DNA of 64,000 nt from Acidobacteriota bacterium (GTDB lineage Bacteria; Acidobacteriota; Vicinamibacteria; Vicinamibacterales; CAVVIG01), in NCBI GenBank assembly GCA_003222535.1, contig QHWJ01000236.1:1-64000 (forward strand), written 5' to 3'. The position numbers and the translations under genes were made by a program. Position 1 is the stretch's first letter. The number at the start of each line of letters is the position of its first letter. Shown here piece after piece: positions 49,072-58,211 of this stretch. Under the pieces are notes generated by a model. It had not been told where the DNA came from, made no database searches, and saw only the letters and a program-made list of their open reading frames with translations.

Positions 49072-50439
49072 ATGAAGATCCTATCGATTACGGCGGGCGC
49101 GGCCGGAATGTATTGCGGGAGCTGCTCGCGCGACAACGCGCTGGCCGTCGAGCTGCTCGCGCGCGGCCACGACGTCACGCTGCTGCCGCTCTACACGCCG
49201 ACCACGACCGACGAGACCAACGTGAGCCGGGATCGCGTGCTGTTCGGCGGCATCAGCATCTACCTGCAACAGTCGCTCGCGCTCTTTCGGAAGACGCCGC
49301 GGCTCCTCGATCGCCTGTGGGATTCGCCGCGCGTGATCGGCGCCTTCGCCAGCCGTTCGATTTCGACCGATCCGAAGCTGCTCGGCGACCTGACGGTTTC
49401 GATGCTCGAGGGGGATCGCGGAGTGCTGCGGAAGGAATTCGCAAAGCTCCTCGAGTGGCTCGCGGAAGAGCCCGTCCCCGACGTGATCAACCTGCCGAAC
49501 TCGCTGCTCATCAGTCTGGCGCGGCCGCTGCGGGAGGCGCTGAACCGCCCCGTGTGCTGTACGCTGCAGGGTGAGGATCTCTTTCTCGATGGGCTCATCG
49601 AGCCCTACCGGAGCCGGGCGCTCGATCTGATTCGGCGGCAGGTCGCCGACGTCGACGCGTTCGTCGCGGTCAGCGCCTTCTACGTACCGGTCATGGCGAA
49701 GCTGCTCGGGATCCCGGCCAACCGGATCGCCGTGGCGCCGCTGGGCATCAACCTGACCGGCTACGAACGGCGTCGCCGCGGCGGCGGTGTCTTCCGCGTC
49801 GGCTACTTCGCGCGCCTCGCGCCCGAGAAGGGGCTGCACGTCCTGGCGGAGGCGTATCAGCTCTTTCGCCGCCGGGTGGGGTCCGACGCGGGGTCAGACC
49901 CGTCAACGGGGCGCATCAGTCTGGAAGCAGCCGGATACCTGGGCCGGGCGCAGGCGCCGTATCTCGAGGACGTGAAGCGCGGGATGGCGTCGGCCGGGCT
50001 TGCCGGCGAGCTCATCTATCACGGCGCCGTGGATCGTGACGGTAAGCTGGCTTTTCTTCGCAGCCTCGACGTCCTGTCGGTGCCGGCGACCTACGACGAA
50101 CCGAAGGGCGTGTTCCTGCTCGAGGCGATGGCGAGCGGCGTGCCGGTCGTGCAACCGCGGCGCGGCGCGTTCACGGAGATCGTGGAGAAGACCGGCGGCG
50201 GCGTGCTCGTCGCACCCGACGACCCAGCGGCGCTGGCCGCCGGGCTCTACGACCTCTGGCGGGACCGCGCGAAAGGGGAAGCGCTCGGCGAGCGCGGCTT
50301 TCACGGAGTCCGCGCGCACTACAGCATCGCGAGCTCGGCGGACCGTCTCCTCGAGGTGTACGAATCGCTGATCGCGCGGCCGGTTTCGTCCGCCGCGCAG
50401 CCCCTGAAGGCTGGCATCCGCAGCGCGCGGCAGGCCTGA
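49072..50439 (+). CDS. Glycosyltransferase, GT-B fold (GT4-like)
   Basis: A 455-residue glycosyltransferase. It has an N-terminal domain starting MKILSITAGAAGMYCGSCSR and LAVELLARGHDVTLLPLY, the linker PANRIAVAPLGINLTGY, and a C-terminal domain with FRVGYFARLAPEKGLHVLAE and the donor-site EX7E region DEPKGVFLLEAMASGVPVV. It retains its sugar, as GT4 enzymes do. The N-terminal CGSC pair is unusual but may be structural. It follows the adenylating enzyme and dehydrogenase on the same strand with repeat-filled gaps. Confidence 0.85.
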   Translation: MKILSITAGAAGMYCGSCSRDNALAVELLARGHDVTLLPLYTPTTTDETNVSRDRVLFGGISIYLQQSLALFRKTPRLLDRLWDSPRVIGAFASRSISTDPKLLGDLTVSMLEGDRGVLRKEFAKLLEWLAEEPVPDVINLPNSLLISLARPLREALNRPVCCTLQGEDLFLDGLIEPYRSRALDLIRRQVADVDAFVAVSAFYVPVMAKLLGIPANRIAVAPLGINLTGYERRRRGGGVFRVGYFARLAPEKGLHVLAEAYQLFRRRVGSDAGSDPSTGRISLEAAGYLGRAQAPYLEDVKRGMASAGLAGELIYHGAVDRDGKLAFLRSLDVLSVPATYDEPKGVFLLEAMASGVPVVQPRRGAFTEIVEKTGGGVLVAPDDPAALAAGLYDLWRDRAKGEALGERGFHGVRAHYSIASSADRLLEVYESLIARPVSSAAQPLKAGIRSARQA

Positions 50440-50457
50440 AGACTGCACTGCAGTGAC

Positions 50458-50552
50458 GTTTTTCTCGTACCTCGAAAAACACGAAAGACACGAAAGACAC
50501 GAAACAAGAAATGATCTTTTCGTGCTTTTCGTGTATTTCGTGCTGTTCGTGG
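50458..50552 (+). repeat. CACGAAAGACACGAAA / TTTTCGTGTATTTCGTG inverted array
   Basis: Four ACACGAAAG words (50468-50500) face four TTTCGTG words (50516-50545), making an imperfect 35-bp hairpin directly in front of the ABC ATPase start. Family also seen at 4.1, 39.5, 41.15 and 48.95 kb. Confidence 0.9.
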
Positions 50553-50565
50553 CGTGGCTCTAGAC

Positions 50566-51273
50566 ATGCTACAGGTCGCGAATCTCAGCAAAGATTATCC
50601 GACGCCGCGAGGCGCGCTGGCCGTGCTGTCTGACGTGTCGTTCTCGCTCGCTCCGGGGGACGCGGCCGCCATCATGGGACCTTCCGGCAGCGGCAAGAGC
50701 TCTCTGCTGTATCTGCTCGGCGCGCTCGAGCCGCCCACCTCCGGCACCGTGACCCTCGACGGGCAGGACCCATTCCGGCTACCGGCTGCCGCTGTGGCGG
50801 CATTCCGCAACCGGTCGGTCGGCTTCGTTTTCCAGGATCATTGCCTGCTGCCGCAATGCACGGTGCTCGAGAACGTGCTGATTCCGACGCTCGTTGCGTG
50901 CACCCCCAGGAGCGTGTCCGCGAAATGTGATCACGCTCCTGGCGGCGATGGAGACGCCATGTCGCGCGCGCGAATGCTGATCGAACAGGTCGGGCTCAGT
51001 ACTCGCATCGACCATCGCCCTGGCGAGCTGTCGGGCGGGGAGCGTCAGCGTGTCGCGATCGCACGCGCGCTCGTCCGTGAGCCGCGGCTCCTGCTGTGCG
51101 ACGAGCCGACGGGCAACCTCGATCGCGCACCCGCGGGCAACGTGGCGTCGCTCCTGAAGGACCTGCACCGGCAGCAACAGACGATCCTGATCGTCGTGAC
51201 GCACAGCGCCGAGCTCGCGTCCAACTTTTCGATTCGCTTCGAGCTCGTCGACGGGAGGCTACACAGAACATAG
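50566..51273 (+). CDS. ABC transporter ATPase, LolD/MacB type, with an in-frame palindrome
   Basis: A 235-residue ATPase: Walker A MGPSGSGKSSLLYLLG, Q-loop FVFQDHCLLPQ, signature ELSGGERQRVAIARAL, Walker B LLLCDEPTGNLD, H-loop VVTHSAEL. The sequence is LolD-like, as expected for a partner of an FtsX/MacB-type permease, which follows 260 bases downstream. Between helices after IPTLVA an extra segment (CTPRSVSAKCDHAPGGDG) is encoded by an 11-bp-arm palindrome at 50906-50942, absent from standard LolD proteins. ATG 50566 is favoured over GTG 50554. Confidence 0.85.
   Translation: MLQVANLSKDYPTPRGALAVLSDVSFSLAPGDAAAIMGPSGSGKSSLLYLLGALEPPTSGTVTLDGQDPFRLPAAAVAAFRNRSVGFVFQDHCLLPQCTVLENVLIPTLVACTPRSVSAKCDHAPGGDGDAMSRARMLIEQVGLSTRIDHRPGELSGGERQRVAIARALVREPRLLLCDEPTGNLDRAPAGNVASLLKDLHRQQQTILIVVTHSAELASNFSIRFELVDGRLHRT
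50906..50942 (+). repeat. REP-like palindrome inside the ATPase gene
   Basis: CCAGGAGCGTG (50906-50916) and CACGCTCCTGG (50932-50942) are perfect inverted arms around a 15-base loop. The 37-base unit, with a few flanking bases, keeps the reading frame and adds about 15 residues. Confidence 0.8.
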
Positions 51274-51526
51274 TTCAGGGTTCAGGGTTCAAGGTTCGTT
51301 CGCGGTTCGGGGTTCAACGTTCGCGGTTCGGGGTTCAACGTTCCCGGTTCGGGGTGCAACGTTCCCGGTTCGGGGCTTCAACGTTCAAGGTTCGGCGTTC
51401 AGCGTTGAAGGTTGGGGCGTTCGAGCGCGGAGCCTTGAACCCCGAACGCAGAACCTTGAACCTCGAACCAAGAGCTCAGAACCTGAACGAACCCTGAACC
51501 TTGAACCCTGAACTCTGAACCGAGAC
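51274..51526 (+). repeat. GGTTCGGGGTTCAACGTTC / GAACCTTGAACC array
   Basis: From 51274 to about 51420 the words GGTTCAGGG, GTTCAAGG and the longer unit CGGTTCGGGGTTCAACGTTC (three to four copies) repeat. From about 51426 to 51524 the complementary words CCTTGAACC, CGAACC and CCCTGAACC follow. The block separates the ATPase from its permease and can fold into a long hairpin. Confidence 0.9.
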
Positions 51527-51533
51527 GCCAGAC

Positions 51534-54500
51534 ATGAAGGCAACCACCCTCGTCCTCCGCGGGCTGACGTATTACTGGCGCACGAACGTGGCGGTCGTGG
51601 CCGGCGTGGCGACGGCAGTCGCGGTGCTCGCGGGCGCGCTCCTTGTCGGCGACTCGGTGCGCGGCAGCCTCCGCGATCTCGTGCTGCAGCGGCTCGGCCG
51701 GACCGATCGCGTGCTCGTGTCCTCGGGATTCTTTCGCGAAGCCCTCGCGGACGATATCCGCGCCGGAGCGGCGCCCGCGACGTCCTCGCCGGCGTCCGGG
51801 ATGACCGTCACGGCATTCGAGGGCGTGTGTCCGATGATCGCCGTCGAGGGGTTGGTGCGGGATCAGGTCAGCGGCCGGCGCGCGTCGAGGGTGCAGGTGT
51901 ACGGCGTCGACGACCGCTTCTGGCGTTTTCACGGGCTCACCGGCGGTCGCGGGCCGGAGGGACGCGAGGCACTGGTCAGCCGCGCGCTCGCCGCGGACAT
52001 CGGCGCCACGGCCGGCGGTACCGTGCTCGTGCGCGTCGAGCGGGCGTCGGCGATTCCCATCGAGTCGCTGCACGCCAGGAAAGACGATCTCGGCCGCACG
52101 ATGCGGCTCGCCGTGCGCGCGATCGTCGGGCCGGCGGATCTCGGCGAGTTCTCGTTGCGTCCCGAGCAGGGCGAGGTGCGCGCCGTGTTCGTGCCGCTGA
52201 AGCGCCTTCAACAGGATCTCGACATTCAGGGTCGCGTCAACACATTGCTCGTGGCCGATGGAGGAGGTGCACCCGGCTCGCCTGAAAGGCTCGCCCTCCG
52301 GCGAGCGGGTGGCAACACTCTCGAAGGAGCGCGAGGCTTTCCGCCTTCGCTGAAGCTACGGCGGACCGTCGAAGCCTTGGCGGAGGCTGGTCAGCCGAGC
52401 GGACCCAACGCGCTCGAGGCGGCGATCCGGCAGCGCTTCGCGCTGGACGATGTCGGGTTGACGATCCGCGTCGTGCCGTCCGGCGTTCCCGATCGCCTGA
52501 AAGGCTCGCCCTCCGATCCTCGGAGCGCGAGGCTTTCCGCCTTCGCTGAAGCTACGGCGGAGCGCCGAAACCCTGGCAGAGGCTGGTCAGCCGAAAGTGT
52601 TCTGGCGGTCGAGAGCGCGGCCGGCTTTCTCGACCCCGCGCGCGCGACTGCGGTTGAGCAGGCCGCCGCCAGCATCGGGATGACGCCGCAACCGATCCTG
52701 ACGTATCTCGCCAACAGCCTGCGCAGCGGCGACCGTCAGGTGCCGTACTCGCTTGTGACGGCGATCGACCTCGCAGCGGTCATCGGGGTCCAATCACCTG
52801 TAGGGCGGCCCTCTGAGCGTCGCCGAGATGGCGACCCTGAAAGGGCCCTGCTCCAGACACCGCCCATCGTCCTGAACGAGTGGGCGGCGCGCGACCTGGC
52901 CGCGAAGGCCGGCGATCCGCTGACGCTGGAGTACTACCTCTGGGAAGAGCCGGGCCGCCTCGTAACCCGCACGGCCGAGTTCCGGATTGCCGCCGTCGTG
53001 CCCATCGAGGGCGCCGCTGCCGATCGGGATCTCGCCCCGGCCTATCCCGGCATCACCGAGGCGGAGAGCCTCGGCGACTGGGATCCGCCGTTTCCGATCG
53101 ACCTCCGCCGCGTCCGTCCCGTCGACGAGCAATACTGGAAGCGGTACCGCACGACGCCGAAAGCATTCATCCCGATCGAGGTGGGGCAGGCGCTCTGGCG
53201 TTCTCGCTACGGCGACCGCACGTCGGTGCGGCTTGCGCCGCCGGCGGGAACGCCGGGCGGCGCGGACGCCTGGCGGGATCGCTATGCAGCGCGCCTGCGC
53301 GAGACGATCGATCCGCTCGCCCTGGGGCTGGCGGTGCGCGACGTCCGCGCCGAAGGGCTCGCGGCGTCGCGCGGCGCGACCGACTTCGGCGAGTACTTCA
53401 CTTATTTCAGCTTCTTCCTCGTGGCCTCCGCACTCCTGCTGGCGGCGCTGTTCTTCAGGCTCTCGGTCGAGCAGCGCGCGCGCGAGGTGGGCCTGCTTCG
53501 TGCCGTCGGGTTCTCGACGGCGCGCGTTCGCGTCCTGTTTGCGGGCGAAGGGCTGCTGCTTGCCGCGGCGGGCAGCATGATCGGAATGGCCGGCGCGGTC
53601 GGCTACGCCGGCGTCATGATGATCGGCCTTCGCACCTGGTGGACGGGCGCCGTCGTGACGAAGTCGCTGACGCTGCACGTCGCGCCGGCATCGCTGGCGG
53701 CCGGCGCGATCGGCGCGCTGGCGGCGGCAATGGCATGCATCTGGTGGACGCTCCGCGGGCTGGCGCGCGTGTCGGAGCGCAGCCTGCTCGCGGGTCAGGT
53801 TGCCTTGCGGCTCGATGTAGGTCACCCCCTCAGGGGTGCCGGAATTCGGCGCCCTCTACGGGGTGCCGTCAGCGGTGCGACCGCCTTCGCCGTGCTCGGC
53901 CTCGCGATGATGGCAGCGGCCGCCGCCGGCGCGCTCGATCGAACCGGCGCCTTCTTCGGCGCGGGGACAGCGCTGCTCGTCGCCTGCCTCTGTCTCGTGA
54001 CGATCAGGCTCCGTGTCCCGCCGCGATCGATCCTCGCGGGACATGGCTGGCGTGCCATCGCGCGGCTCGGCCTGCGCAACGCCGCCGATCGTCCGGGCCG
54101 CAGCGTGCTCGCGATCGGCGTCATCGCATCGGCGGCGTTTATCCTGATCTCGGTGGACGCGTTCCGACGTGAGGGTCCGGCGGCGACCGATCGGCGCTCC
54201 GGCGTCGGCGGCTATCCGTTGCTCGTCAACCTGCTGCTGCCGATTCCCAACGATCCCAACAGCCGTGAAGGCCGTGAGGCGCTCGGCCTCGGCGCCTTCG
54301 ATCGGGTGACTGTCGAGCCGTTCCGCGTACGCCCGGGCGACGATGCGAGCTGCCTGAACCTGTATGAGCCGACGAACCCGCGGATTCTCGGCGCGCGCGC
54401 GTCGTTCATCGGTGAAGGCCGCTTCGCGTTTCGGGGCTCGATCGCAGCCAGCGATGCCGAGCGCGCGAATCCCTGGCTGCTGTTGCACCGCAACCTGCAA

Positions 54501-55223
54501 GACGGAGCGGTCCCGATCGTCGCCGACGCGAACTCGATCACCTACGTCCTCCACAAAACCCTCGGCGACGACGTCCTCGTCTCCGCGGGTGGACGGCCGG
54601 TGCGGCTGCGCCTCGTGGCCTCGCTGGCCGACAGCATCTTTCAAGGAGAGCTCCTGATGTCGGACGCGAACTTCCTGAGGCTCTTTCCCGGACAGGAGGG
54701 TTACCAGTTCCTGCTGATCGAGACGCCCGCCGATCGGACCGGAGCCGTCGCGGCGGCGATCGAGGAAGGCGCGGCGGATCTTGGCGCCGGCGCGGTCTCG
54801 ACCGTCGACAGGCTGGCCGAGTTCCACACAGTGGAGAACACGTATCTATCCACCTTCAAGACGCTCGGCGGACTCGGACTGCTGGTCGGGACCGTCGGCC
54901 TCGCGGCCGTCCTCCTGCGGAACGTGCTGGAGCGACGGCGCGAGCTGGCGCTGCTCGGCGCGACCGGCTATCGGCGCGGGCACATCTTCGCGATCATCGT
55001 GGCGGAGAACGCGCTGCTGCTCGCATGGGGCCTGGCGGCCGGTGCCGTGAGCGCGGTGGTGGCGATTGCGCCGGCGGTCGTCGAGCGGGGCGGCCGCCTG
55101 CCGGCCACCGCGAACGCGGTGCTGCTCCTGATTGCAGTGTTCGCGGCGGGATTGGTATCGTCAGCCGTGGCGACGAGCGCCGCGCTTCGCACGCCGCTGC
55201 TCGATGCGCTGAGGGCGGAATAA
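51534..55223 (+). CDS. Large ABC permease (FtsX/MacB superfamily) carrying in-frame repeat insertions
   Basis: A 1229-residue inner-membrane permease with two FtsX-type halves. It has an N-terminal helix ([20 protein letters not shown]), a long periplasmic part, a three-helix block near residues 620-770 ([27 protein letters not shown]), a second periplasmic part, and a last block from about 1110 ([20 protein letters not shown]) ending [11 protein letters not shown]. Four foreign segments are encoded by GC-rich repeats: residues about 243-289, 320-354, 421-441 and 761-779. It partners the LolD-like ATPase upstream and probably moves lipid or lipoprotein outward. Start ATG 51534 follows directly after the repeat array, with no clear ribosome binding site. 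Confidence 0.8.
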   Translation: MKATTLVLRGLTYYWRTNVAVVAGVATAVAVLAGALLVGDSVRGSLRDLVLQRLGRTDRVLVSSGFFREALADDIRAGAAPATSSPASGMTVTAFEGVCPMIAVEGLVRDQVSGRRASRVQVYGVDDRFWRFHGLTGGRGPEGREALVSRALAADIGATAGGTVLVRVERASAIPIESLHARKDDLGRTMRLAVRAIVGPADLGEFSLRPEQGEVRAVFVPLKRLQQDLDIQGRVNTLLVADGGGAPGSPERLALRRAGGNTLEGARGFPPSLKLRRTVEALAEAGQPSGPNALEAAIRQRFALDDVGLTIRVVPSGVPDRLKGSPSDPRSARLSAFAEATAERRNPGRGWSAESVLAVESAAGFLDPARATAVEQAAASIGMTPQPILTYLANSLRSGDRQVPYSLVTAIDLAAVIGVQSPVGRPSERRRDGDPERALLQTPPIVLNEWAARDLAAKAGDPLTLEYYLWEEPGRLVTRTAEFRIAAVVPIEGAAADRDLAPAYPGITEAESLGDWDPPFPIDLRRVRPVDEQYWKRYRTTPKAFIPIEVGQALWRSRYGDRTSVRLAPPAGTPGGADAWRDRYAARLRETIDPLALGLAVRDVRAEGLAASRGATDFGEYFTYFSFFLVASALLLAALFFRLSVEQRAREVGLLRAVGFSTARVRVLFAGEGLLLAAAGSMIGMAGAVGYAGVMMIGLRTWWTGAVVTKSLTLHVAPASLAAGAIGALAAAMACIWWTLRGLARVSERSLLAGQVALRLDVGHPLRGAGIRRPLRGAVSGATAFAVLGLAMMAAAAAGALDRTGAFFGAGTALLVACLCLVTIRLRVPPRSILAGHGWRAIARLGLRNAADRPGRSVLAIGVIASAAFILISVDAFRREGPAATDRRSGVGGYPLLVNLLLPIPNDPNSREGREALGLGAFDRVTVEPFRVRPGDDASCLNLYEPTNPRILGARASFIGEGRFAFRGSIAASDAERANPWLLLHRNLQDGAVPIVADANSITYVLHKTLGDDVLVSAGGRPVRLRLVASLADSIFQGELLMSDANFLRLFPGQEGYQFLLIETPADRTGAVAAAIEEGAADLGAGAVSTVDRLAEFHTVENTYLSTFKTLGGLGLLVGTVGLAAVLLRNVLERRRELALLGATGYRRGHIFAIIVAENALLLAWGLAAGAVSAVVAIAPAVVERGGRLPATANAVLLLIAVFAAGLVSSAVATSAALRTPLLDALRAE
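52280..52398 (+). repeat. In-gene composite repeat, copy 1
   Basis: Module GCCTGAAAGGCTCGCCCTCCG (52280-52300) followed by the 73-base module 52326-52398 (begins GGAGCGCGAGGCTTTCCGCC, ends GGCTGGTCAGCCGA). The 73-base module recurs at 52522-52594 with five mismatches. Inside it TCCGCCTTCGCTGAAG and CTACGGCGGA form an imperfect palindrome. Confidence 0.85.
52495..52594 (+). repeat. In-gene composite repeat, copy 2
   Basis: The same two modules as copy 1, at 52495-52515 and 52522-52594, with a six-base instead of 25-base spacer. The offset between copies (196 bases) is not a multiple of three, so the same DNA is read in a different frame here ([16 protein letters not shown]) than in copy 1 ([15 protein letters not shown]). 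Confidence 0.85.
52796..52858 (+). repeat. In-gene GCGACCCTGAAAGGGCCC element
   Basis: CCTGTAGGGCGGCCCTCTGAG followed by GGCGACCCTGAAAGGGCCCTGC, an imperfect palindrome of the same family as 22215-22231 and 55242-55265. It adds about 20 residues ([20 protein letters not shown]) to the permease. Confidence 0.7.
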
Positions 55224-55237
55224 ACACAGGCGGCTGA

Positions 55238-55268
55238 TGCAGGGCGAGCCTGAAAGGGTCGCCCTACG
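55238..55268 (+). repeat. CAGGGCGAGCCTGAAAGGGTCGCCCTACG hairpin
   Basis: GGGCGAGCCT and AGGGTCGCCC pair around GAA just after the permease stop. It is the third extragenic or in-gene copy of the GCGACCCTGAAAGGGTCGCC family and could weakly terminate or protect the operon mRNA. Confidence 0.65.
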
Positions 55269-55302
55269 TGACGGCGGGCCGCCGATCGCACGAGTAGAAC
55301 AC

Positions 55303-56598
55303 ATGATTTCGTCTCTTCGTGGTTGCATTTGTGTCGCCGTGCTCTGCGCGACTGTCACGGTTCCGGCAGCCGAAAACTGGCCGCAGTGGCGCGGGCCGTC
55401 GTTGAACGGCGTCAGCGGCGAGAAAAACCTGCCGCTGCGCTGGTCCGCGACTGAAAACGTCACCTGGAAGCTCGCGCTGCCGTCCTGGTCGGGATCGACG
55501 CCCGTCATCTGGGGCGACCGCATCTTTCTGAACGTTGCTGAAGACCTGAAGGTCAGGACCGGCGACAACCTGCATCTCTGGTGCGTGGACCGCGCGAGGG
55601 GAACCGTTCTGTGGAAGCGTCCGCTCGGCGGCGGTAACCACCAGGAGATGAAACAGAACATGTCGTCGCCATCGCCCGTCACCGACGGCGCGCACGTCTG
55701 GGCGATGACCGGCACCGGCATCCTCAAGGCCTTCGACTTCAACGGCACCGAGAAGTGGAGCCGCGACATCCAGAAGGATTACGGCCGCTTCGGGCTCAAC
55801 TGGGGCTACGGGTCGTCGCCGCTGCTGTACGGCGACGCGCTTTACGTGCAAGTGCTGCACGGCATGCGGACCCGCGATCCTTCGTACCTGCTGCGGATCG
55901 ACACGGCCACGGGCCGAACGCTGTGGCGCGTCGAGCGGCCGACGCCGGCACGGTTCGAGTCGCCGGACGCCTACACGACGCCGGCGCTGCTGCGCTACGG
56001 CACCAGCATCGAGATCATCGTCACCGGCGGCGACGTCGTGACCGGTCACGATCCGGCGACGGGGAAGGAGCTGTGGCGGGCCGGCGGCCTCAATCCGTAC
56101 AACGACGGCAGCTATCGGATCGTGGCGTCGCCGGTCGTCTCCGGCGACATGATTTACGCGCCGTCGCGCGAGCGCCCGATGCTGGCGCTGAAAGCGGGAG
56201 GCCGCGGCGACGTGACGAAATCGCACGTCCTGTGGTCGTTCAACTACGGGCCCGACGTGCCGACGCCGGTCGCCGACGGAACCTACATCTACACCGTCAA
56301 CGATCGCGGCATCATGTTCTGCCTCGACGCGAAGACCGGCAAGGAGATCTACAGCCGGCAGCGTCTGCGGCCGGCGACCTACAGCGGGTCGCCCGTGCTC
56401 GCCGACGGGAAGATCTACATCACGAATGAGGATGGCCTGACGAGCGTGATCAAAGCGGGGCCGGTGTTCCAGGTCCTTGCCGAGAACGATGTAGACGACT
56501 ACACGCTCAGCTCGCCGGCGGTGTCGGACGGGCAGATCTTCATCCGCACGGCAAAGTTTCTCTACTGCATCGGGAAGCGAACAGGGGGCATCGGCTAG
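55303..56598 (+). CDS. PQQ-like beta-propeller protein, secreted
   Basis: A 431-residue propeller with signal peptide ([20 protein letters not shown]) and PQQ-type blades: [72 protein letters not shown] and [14 protein letters not shown]. Despite the name these lack the quinone-binding residues of true PQQ dehydrogenases and are usually of unknown function (often labelled outer-membrane assembly BamB-like). Start ATG 55303 excludes a repeat-coded extension. It lies 80 bases after the permease. Confidence 0.85.
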   Translation: MISSLRGCICVAVLCATVTVPAAENWPQWRGPSLNGVSGEKNLPLRWSATENVTWKLALPSWSGSTPVIWGDRIFLNVAEDLKVRTGDNLHLWCVDRARGTVLWKRPLGGGNHQEMKQNMSSPSPVTDGAHVWAMTGTGILKAFDFNGTEKWSRDIQKDYGRFGLNWGYGSSPLLYGDALYVQVLHGMRTRDPSYLLRIDTATGRTLWRVERPTPARFESPDAYTTPALLRYGTSIEIIVTGGDVVTGHDPATGKELWRAGGLNPYNDGSYRIVASPVVSGDMIYAPSRERPMLALKAGGRGDVTKSHVLWSFNYGPDVPTPVADGTYIYTVNDRGIMFCLDAKTGKEIYSRQRLRPATYSGSPVLADGKIYITNEDGLTSVIKAGPVFQVLAENDVDDYTLSSPAVSDGQIFIRTAKFLYCIGKRTGGIG

Positions 56599-56745
56599 CG
56601 CTGACCCAACACGTCCCGTACTTTCCGCGCGAGCGCCTCCGGTGTGAATGGCTTCTGGAGAAACGGCGTGCCCTGACGCAGCACACCGTGATGAACGGTC
56701 GCATTGTCCGTGTAGCCCGACATGTAGAGGACTCGGCGCTGCGCA
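56595..56745 (-). pseudogene. Response-regulator receiver domain remnant of a hybrid histidine kinase
   Basis: The minus strand reads [20 protein letters not shown], then [19 protein letters not shown] and VRDVLGQR stop. This is the last third of a CheY-like receiver domain (conserved Thr-equivalent region and the Lys of QKPF). The phospho-acceptor Asp part and the kinase are absent. Its stop overlaps the end of the PQQ gene on the other strand. Confidence 0.7.
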
Positions 56746-56814
56746 ATCGCCCTGTAACGTTGACCATCTCCGACGGCTCGTGCGTTGCCAAATGTAGTGC
56801 GGACCTTCAGCGTC

Positions 56815-56852
56815 GCCCCGGGGACTGGGGACTGGGGACTGGGGGACTCAAT
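56815..56852 (+). repeat. GGGGACTGGGGACT array
   Basis: Four GGGGACT words in one orientation between the receiver remnant and the oxidoreductase gene. No inverted arm is nearby. Confidence 0.8.
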
Positions 56853-56951
56853 TCAAATCAGAAGCGATTTATTCACGGCCGCCGGAGGCCTGCACCACGT
56901 CCGATCTCGCGACGCTCCAAGTCACCACGTCATCGAAGTAGGATCCCGACC

Positions 56952-58115
56952 GTGACGCCCATCATCGTCGTGGGGGCTGGATGCTTCGGGGCGTGGACCG
57001 CATATCACCTGGCCAGGTCCGGGCGCGACGTCACGCTGCTCGATGCCTACGGTCCGGGCAACAGCCGCGCCAGCTCGGGCGGCGAGACGCGGGTGATCCG
57101 CATGGGCTATGGCGCCCAGGAGATCTACACGCGCTGGTCGTGGCGATCGCTCGAGCTCTGGAAGGCCCTCTTCGAGCGGGCGGACGTGCCGCTGTTCCAC
57201 GAAACCGGAGTCCTCTGGCTGGCCCGCGACGAGGACGCGCTGACGGACGCGACGCTCGCGACGCTGAAACATGTCGGAGTGCCGCACGAGCACCTGTCGC
57301 GCGCGCAACTCGAATCGCGCTGGCCGCAGATCGACTTCGGCGCGGCCTCCCCCGAGCCTGTCGAGCCTGTCACGTGGGCGATCCACGAGCCGCGCAGCGG
57401 TGTGCTGATGGGCCGCCGAGCCATCGAGGTGATCGTCCGCGAAGCCGGACGCGAAGGCGCCCGCCATGTTGCCGCCGCCGTGCAGCCGCCGGCCCCCGGC
57501 CGCGGCCGGATCGAAGCCGTCACCACGCAATCGGGCGAGACGATGAGCGCCGCCACGTTCGTGTTCGCGTGCGGTCCCTGGCTGCCGAAGCTCTTTCCGG
57601 ATCTCCTCGGCGATCGGATCTTCGCGACGCGGCAGGAGGTCCTGTATTTCGGCCCGCCGCCGGGAGACCGGCGGTTCGCGCCGCCGGCGATGCCTGCGTG
57701 GATCGACTTCGGCGAAGAGATGTACGGCATCCCGGACATCGAGGCGCGCGGCTTCAAGGTCTCACTCGACCGTCACGGTCCGCCCTTCGATCCCGACACG
57801 GGCGATCGCGTCGCCGGCCAGACCTGCGATGCCGTGCGCGCCTATCTCGCTCGGCGCTTCCCGGTGCTCAGGGACGCGCCGCTCGTGGGCGCGGAGGTCT
57901 GCCAGTACGAGAACAGCAGCAACGGCGATTTCCTGATCGACCGGCATCCTGATCTCGAGAACGTCTGGCTCGTCGGCGGCGGCTCGGGCCACGGCTTCAA
58001 GCACGGCCCTGCAGTGGGCGAGTACGTCACGCGGCTGGTGGCCGAGGGCGGCGAGGTCGACGAACGCTTCACCCTCGCGACGAAGGAGAAGATCCAGAAG
58101 CGGGCAGTCTATTAG
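56952..58115 (+). CDS. FAD-dependent oxidoreductase (DAO family, sarcosine-oxidase-like)
   Basis: A 387-residue D-amino-acid-oxidase-superfamily flavoenzyme: dinucleotide-binding TPIIVVGAGCFGAWTAYHLA, NSRASSGGETRVIRMGYG (typical of sarcosine/N-methyl-tryptophan oxidases), ACGPWLPKLFPDL and the C-terminal FAD contact VWLVGGGSGHGFKHGPAVGE. It probably oxidises a secondary or primary amine. The likely start is GTG 56952, directly before the FAD-binding strand; the frame from 56688 runs through a repeat. Confidence 0.85.
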   Translation: MTPIIVVGAGCFGAWTAYHLARSGRDVTLLDAYGPGNSRASSGGETRVIRMGYGAQEIYTRWSWRSLELWKALFERADVPLFHETGVLWLARDEDALTDATLATLKHVGVPHEHLSRAQLESRWPQIDFGAASPEPVEPVTWAIHEPRSGVLMGRRAIEVIVREAGREGARHVAAAVQPPAPGRGRIEAVTTQSGETMSAATFVFACGPWLPKLFPDLLGDRIFATRQEVLYFGPPPGDRRFAPPAMPAWIDFGEEMYGIPDIEARGFKVSLDRHGPPFDPDTGDRVAGQTCDAVRAYLARRFPVLRDAPLVGAEVCQYENSSNGDFLIDRHPDLENVWLVGGGSGHGFKHGPAVGEYVTRLVAEGGEVDERFTLATKEKIQKRAVY

Positions 58116-58206
58116 TCAATGGCTTTATGGCTAATGGCTGATGGCTATGGTTGATGGAGCCGCCCATCTTCCATAGCCATTAGCCCTCAGCCATCAGCCC
58201 TGACCA
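58116..58206 (+). repeat. ATGGCTAATGGCTGATGGC inverted array
   Basis: ATGGCTTTATGGCTAATGGC and TGATGGCTATGG words (58119-58155) face CCATAGCCATTAGCC and CAGCCATCAGCCC (58171-58200). It sits between converging genes, as at 6.6 kb. Confidence 0.9.
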
Positions 58207-58211
58207 TTGAA

